Source of the DNA: Bacteroidota bacterium
GTDB taxonomy: Bacteria; Bacteroidota; Ignavibacteria; Ignavibacteriales; Ignavibacteriaceae
Reading direction: 5' to 3'
DNA: 64,000 bases
Assembly (NCBI GenBank): GCA_021815405.1
Contig: JAKAGV010000009.1
Span: 1-64,000, forward strand
Shown: positions 62,216 through 64,000 of the stretch, piece by piece
Numbering within the stretch: the first letter of the stretch is position 1
Layout of the letters: every line of letters begins with the position of its first letter
Notes under the pieces: generated by a model
Told to the model about the DNA's origin: nothing
Seen by the model: the letters and a program-made list of their open reading frames with translations, nothing else
Databases searched by the model: none
Made by a program: the position numbers and the translations under genes

Positions 62216-62831
62216 AGTCTGCGGAATAACTAACTTTGAAGACGCTTTACTTTGTGAAGCTTGCGGCGCAGATGCAGTAGGTTTTATCTTTTATAATAAA
62301 AGCAAAAGATACATCAAGCCTGAAACAACGAGAGAAATTATTAAATCCCTATCGCCTTTTACAATGAAAGTTGGAGTATTTGTCGATGAAAATGTAGAAA
62401 ATATAAATCGTATTGCATCTGAGATAAAGCTAAATGCAATTCAATTGAGCGGGAATGAATCTCCCGAAAATTCTAGTAAGATAATTTTGCCGGTAATAAA
62501 AGGATTTCGGATCAAGGAAGATTTTGATTTTTCAATAATAGATAGATATAAAAACACTGCCTACTTGCTTGATGCATTTTCATCGGAAGAATTCGGCGGA
62601 ACGGGAAAGAAATTTACGTGGGATCTGATCCCCGCTTATCTAAAGAATAAAATTATTCTTGCCGGTGGAGTTTCCGTGGATAACATAGAAAATATCTTCA
62701 GAAAAATTCAGCCAGCCGCAGTTGATTTATCATCTTCGCTAGAGAAAGCGCCTGGCATTAAGGACAAAGAAAAAGTTGTGAATTTTTTTGAGAAGTTTAA
62801 TTTGTTGAGGTTAAAAGAAACATCATGTTAA
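62205..62831 (+). CDS. trpF: Phosphoribosylanthranilate isomerase
   Basis: A 208-residue TIM barrel that performs the Amadori rearrangement of PRA. [36 protein letters not shown] has the catalytic Cys, and [21 protein letters not shown] holds the catalytic Asp. [16 protein letters not shown] and [20 protein letters not shown] bind phosphate. The end overlaps the aroF start by seven bases. Confidence 0.96.
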   Translation: [208 protein letters not shown]

Positions 62832-63859
62832 TAATAATGAAACTTGATTCTCCAAGAAAAAATATTGAGAATGTAAAGGAAAAGATAGTTGAAAAGAATT
62901 GTGTACCGCATGAGATTCCTGGCGCATCAAAACTTGGAATTGGGATAACCGGACCGACAAATCTTCTAATTGAAGAGGAATTTTCTTCGATGGATTCTGT
63001 TGAAGAAGTAATCCGAGTAACTAAACCTTACAAGCTTGTTAGCAGGGAAATGAAACCGGATAACACAGTGATCAATTTAAATGAAATAAAAATCGGGGGA
63101 GAAGAATTAGCAATAATCGCCGGTCCTTGTTCAATTGAAAGCAAGCAGCAACTTTTTGATATCGCCGGCGAACTTAAGGAAATGGGAATTAAGTTTCTCC
63201 GTGCAGGCGCTTACAAACCGCGTTCAAGTCCTTATTCTTTTCAAGGATTGAAAGAAAAAGGAGTAGAGTATCTTCTTGATGTAAAAAAAGGACTCGAAAT
63301 GATGATTGTAACAGAAGCAAAGGATACAAAGTCTCTTCCACTCATTGCTGAAGCTGCAGATATCATTCAGATAGGTGCACGCAATATGCAAAATTTTTCA
63401 TTATTAGAAGAAGTAGGGCAGCTTTCAAATACTGTCCTTCTCAAAAGAGGAATGGCGGCGACAATAGAAGACTTGCTGATGAGCGCTGAATATATTTTAT
63501 CTCAAGGTAATTTTAACGTTATCCTTTGCGAGCGCGGAATTCGAACTTTTGAAACGATGACAAGAAATACTCTAGACTTAAACGCAGTCCCAATGATTAA
63601 AAAGAATTCTCATCTTCCAATAATCGTTGATCCTTCACACGGCATAGGCATTTGGGATAAAGTTCCTCCGATGGCAATGGCAGCAATTGCATGCGGTGCG
63701 GACGGCTTGATGATTGAAGTGCACAATCATCCAGATAAAGCATTATCAGACGGCTTTCAATCTTTAACTCCTAAAAATTTAAAAAAATTAATAGATAAGA
63801 TCGAACAATTGGCTCCAATTGTAGATAGAAAGATAAACAACTATGCAACAATTAACTGA
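62825..63859 (+). CDS. aroF: DAHP synthase (type I beta, with N-terminal ferredoxin-like domain)
   Basis: A 344-residue enzyme that condenses PEP and erythrose-4-phosphate, the first step of the shikimate pathway. The N-terminal 70 residues ([21 protein letters not shown] ... [11 protein letters not shown]) form the small regulatory ferredoxin-like domain seen in Thermotoga-type enzymes. The barrel has [73 protein letters not shown] and [11 protein letters not shown]. Placing it in the trp operon brings aromatic supply under Trp attenuation. It overlaps trpF by seven bases and trpB by 17. Confidence 0.94.
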
Positions 63860-64000
63860 ATATGAATTTCCGGATATAAATGGGCACTTTGGCAAATACG
63901 GCGGAAAGTATGTTCCCGAAACTTTAATTACTCCTCTTCGTGAGCTTGAAGAAATTTATTTAAGTTTGAGGAACGATGAAGAATTTACAAACGAGCTCCT
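63843..64000 (+). CDS. trpB: Tryptophan synthase beta chain, N-terminal part (cut by window edge)
   Basis: ATG 63843 opens a frame to the end of the window with 52 complete codons: [20 protein letters not shown] followed by [21 protein letters not shown]. The GxFGxYGGxYVPETL block is diagnostic of TrpB. The PLP lysine and the rest lie beyond the window. It overlaps the aroF end by 17 bases. trpA is presumably next, but that is not visible. Confidence 0.95.
   Translation, partial: MQQLTEYEFPDINGHFGKYGGKYVPETLITPLRELEEIYLSLRNDEEFTNEL

Overview
The window is AT-rich bacterial DNA with dense gene packing, many 4-20 base start/stop overlaps, and several secreted proteins ending in the type IX secretion (T9SS) sorting signature NYPNPFNPTT/S. 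Together with menaquinone synthesis, OmpP1/FadL- and PorV-like barrels, propeller/Y_Y_Y sensor kinases and REP-like intergenic palindromes, this points to the Bacteroidota-Chlorobi group, most likely class Ignavibacteria. That placement is inference from gene content only.

Layout. (1) 1-11.2 kb: the 5' end of an IS5-type transposase, a giant modular LamG/glycine-rich T9SS exoprotein, a NarL-type response regulator and a propeller-type histidine kinase, then a gene-poor stretch with three REP-like palindromes. (2) 11.2-18.1 kb: a CysC gene interrupted by an amber codon, a small T9SS cargo protein, and a 1784-residue C25 (gingipain/PorU-like) peptidase coupled to it. (3) 18.2-24.4 kb: surface polysaccharide genes (WecG/TagA, GT4, GT9, GT2, UDP-galactopyranose mutase, flippase). 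(4) 24.7-34.6 kb: envelope genes (EnvC-like M23 protein, two lipoproteins, an ATP-grasp protein with a small membrane protein, a barrel, two Tyr/Asn-rich lipoproteins coupled to an OmpP1/FadL-like barrel). (5) 34.7-44.6 kb: rsgA, then menF-D-H-B-A-C-E, with a convergent 4HBT thioesterase that could supply the missing DHNA-CoA hydrolysis. Only the final methyltransferase is absent. (6) 44.6-48.3 kb: OxyR, AhpC and AhpD of the mycobacterial type, and an aldo/keto reductase. (7) 48.5-49.7 kb: a small IS graveyard (an internally deleted IS3 element abutting an IS1182-type fragment, plus a palindromic repeat). (8) 49.7-57.9 kb: housekeeping genes (surE, a PhzF-like gene, a vWA-like membrane protein, comF, argS, rsfS, a LytR_C protein, panD). 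(9) 58.1-64 kb: a trp operon (trpL-E-G-D-C-F-aroF-trpB) with a readable transcription attenuator: a leader peptide with four consecutive Trp codons, an antiterminator and a terminator.

The most unusual observations are: two genes (wecG-like and rsgA) whose homology-supported start is ATT behind a Shine-Dalgarno-like sequence, with no ATG/GTG/TTG available; the cysC amber codon with intact reading frame beyond it; the complete trp attenuator; a 12-base-core motif shared upstream of the exoprotein gene and its neighbouring response regulator gene; and the nested IS remnants. No tRNA, rRNA, CRISPR array or prophage was seen. No wholly new system could be demonstrated from sequence alone; the best candidates for undescribed biology are the sensor/exoprotein locus and the Tyr-rich lipoprotein-barrel operon.
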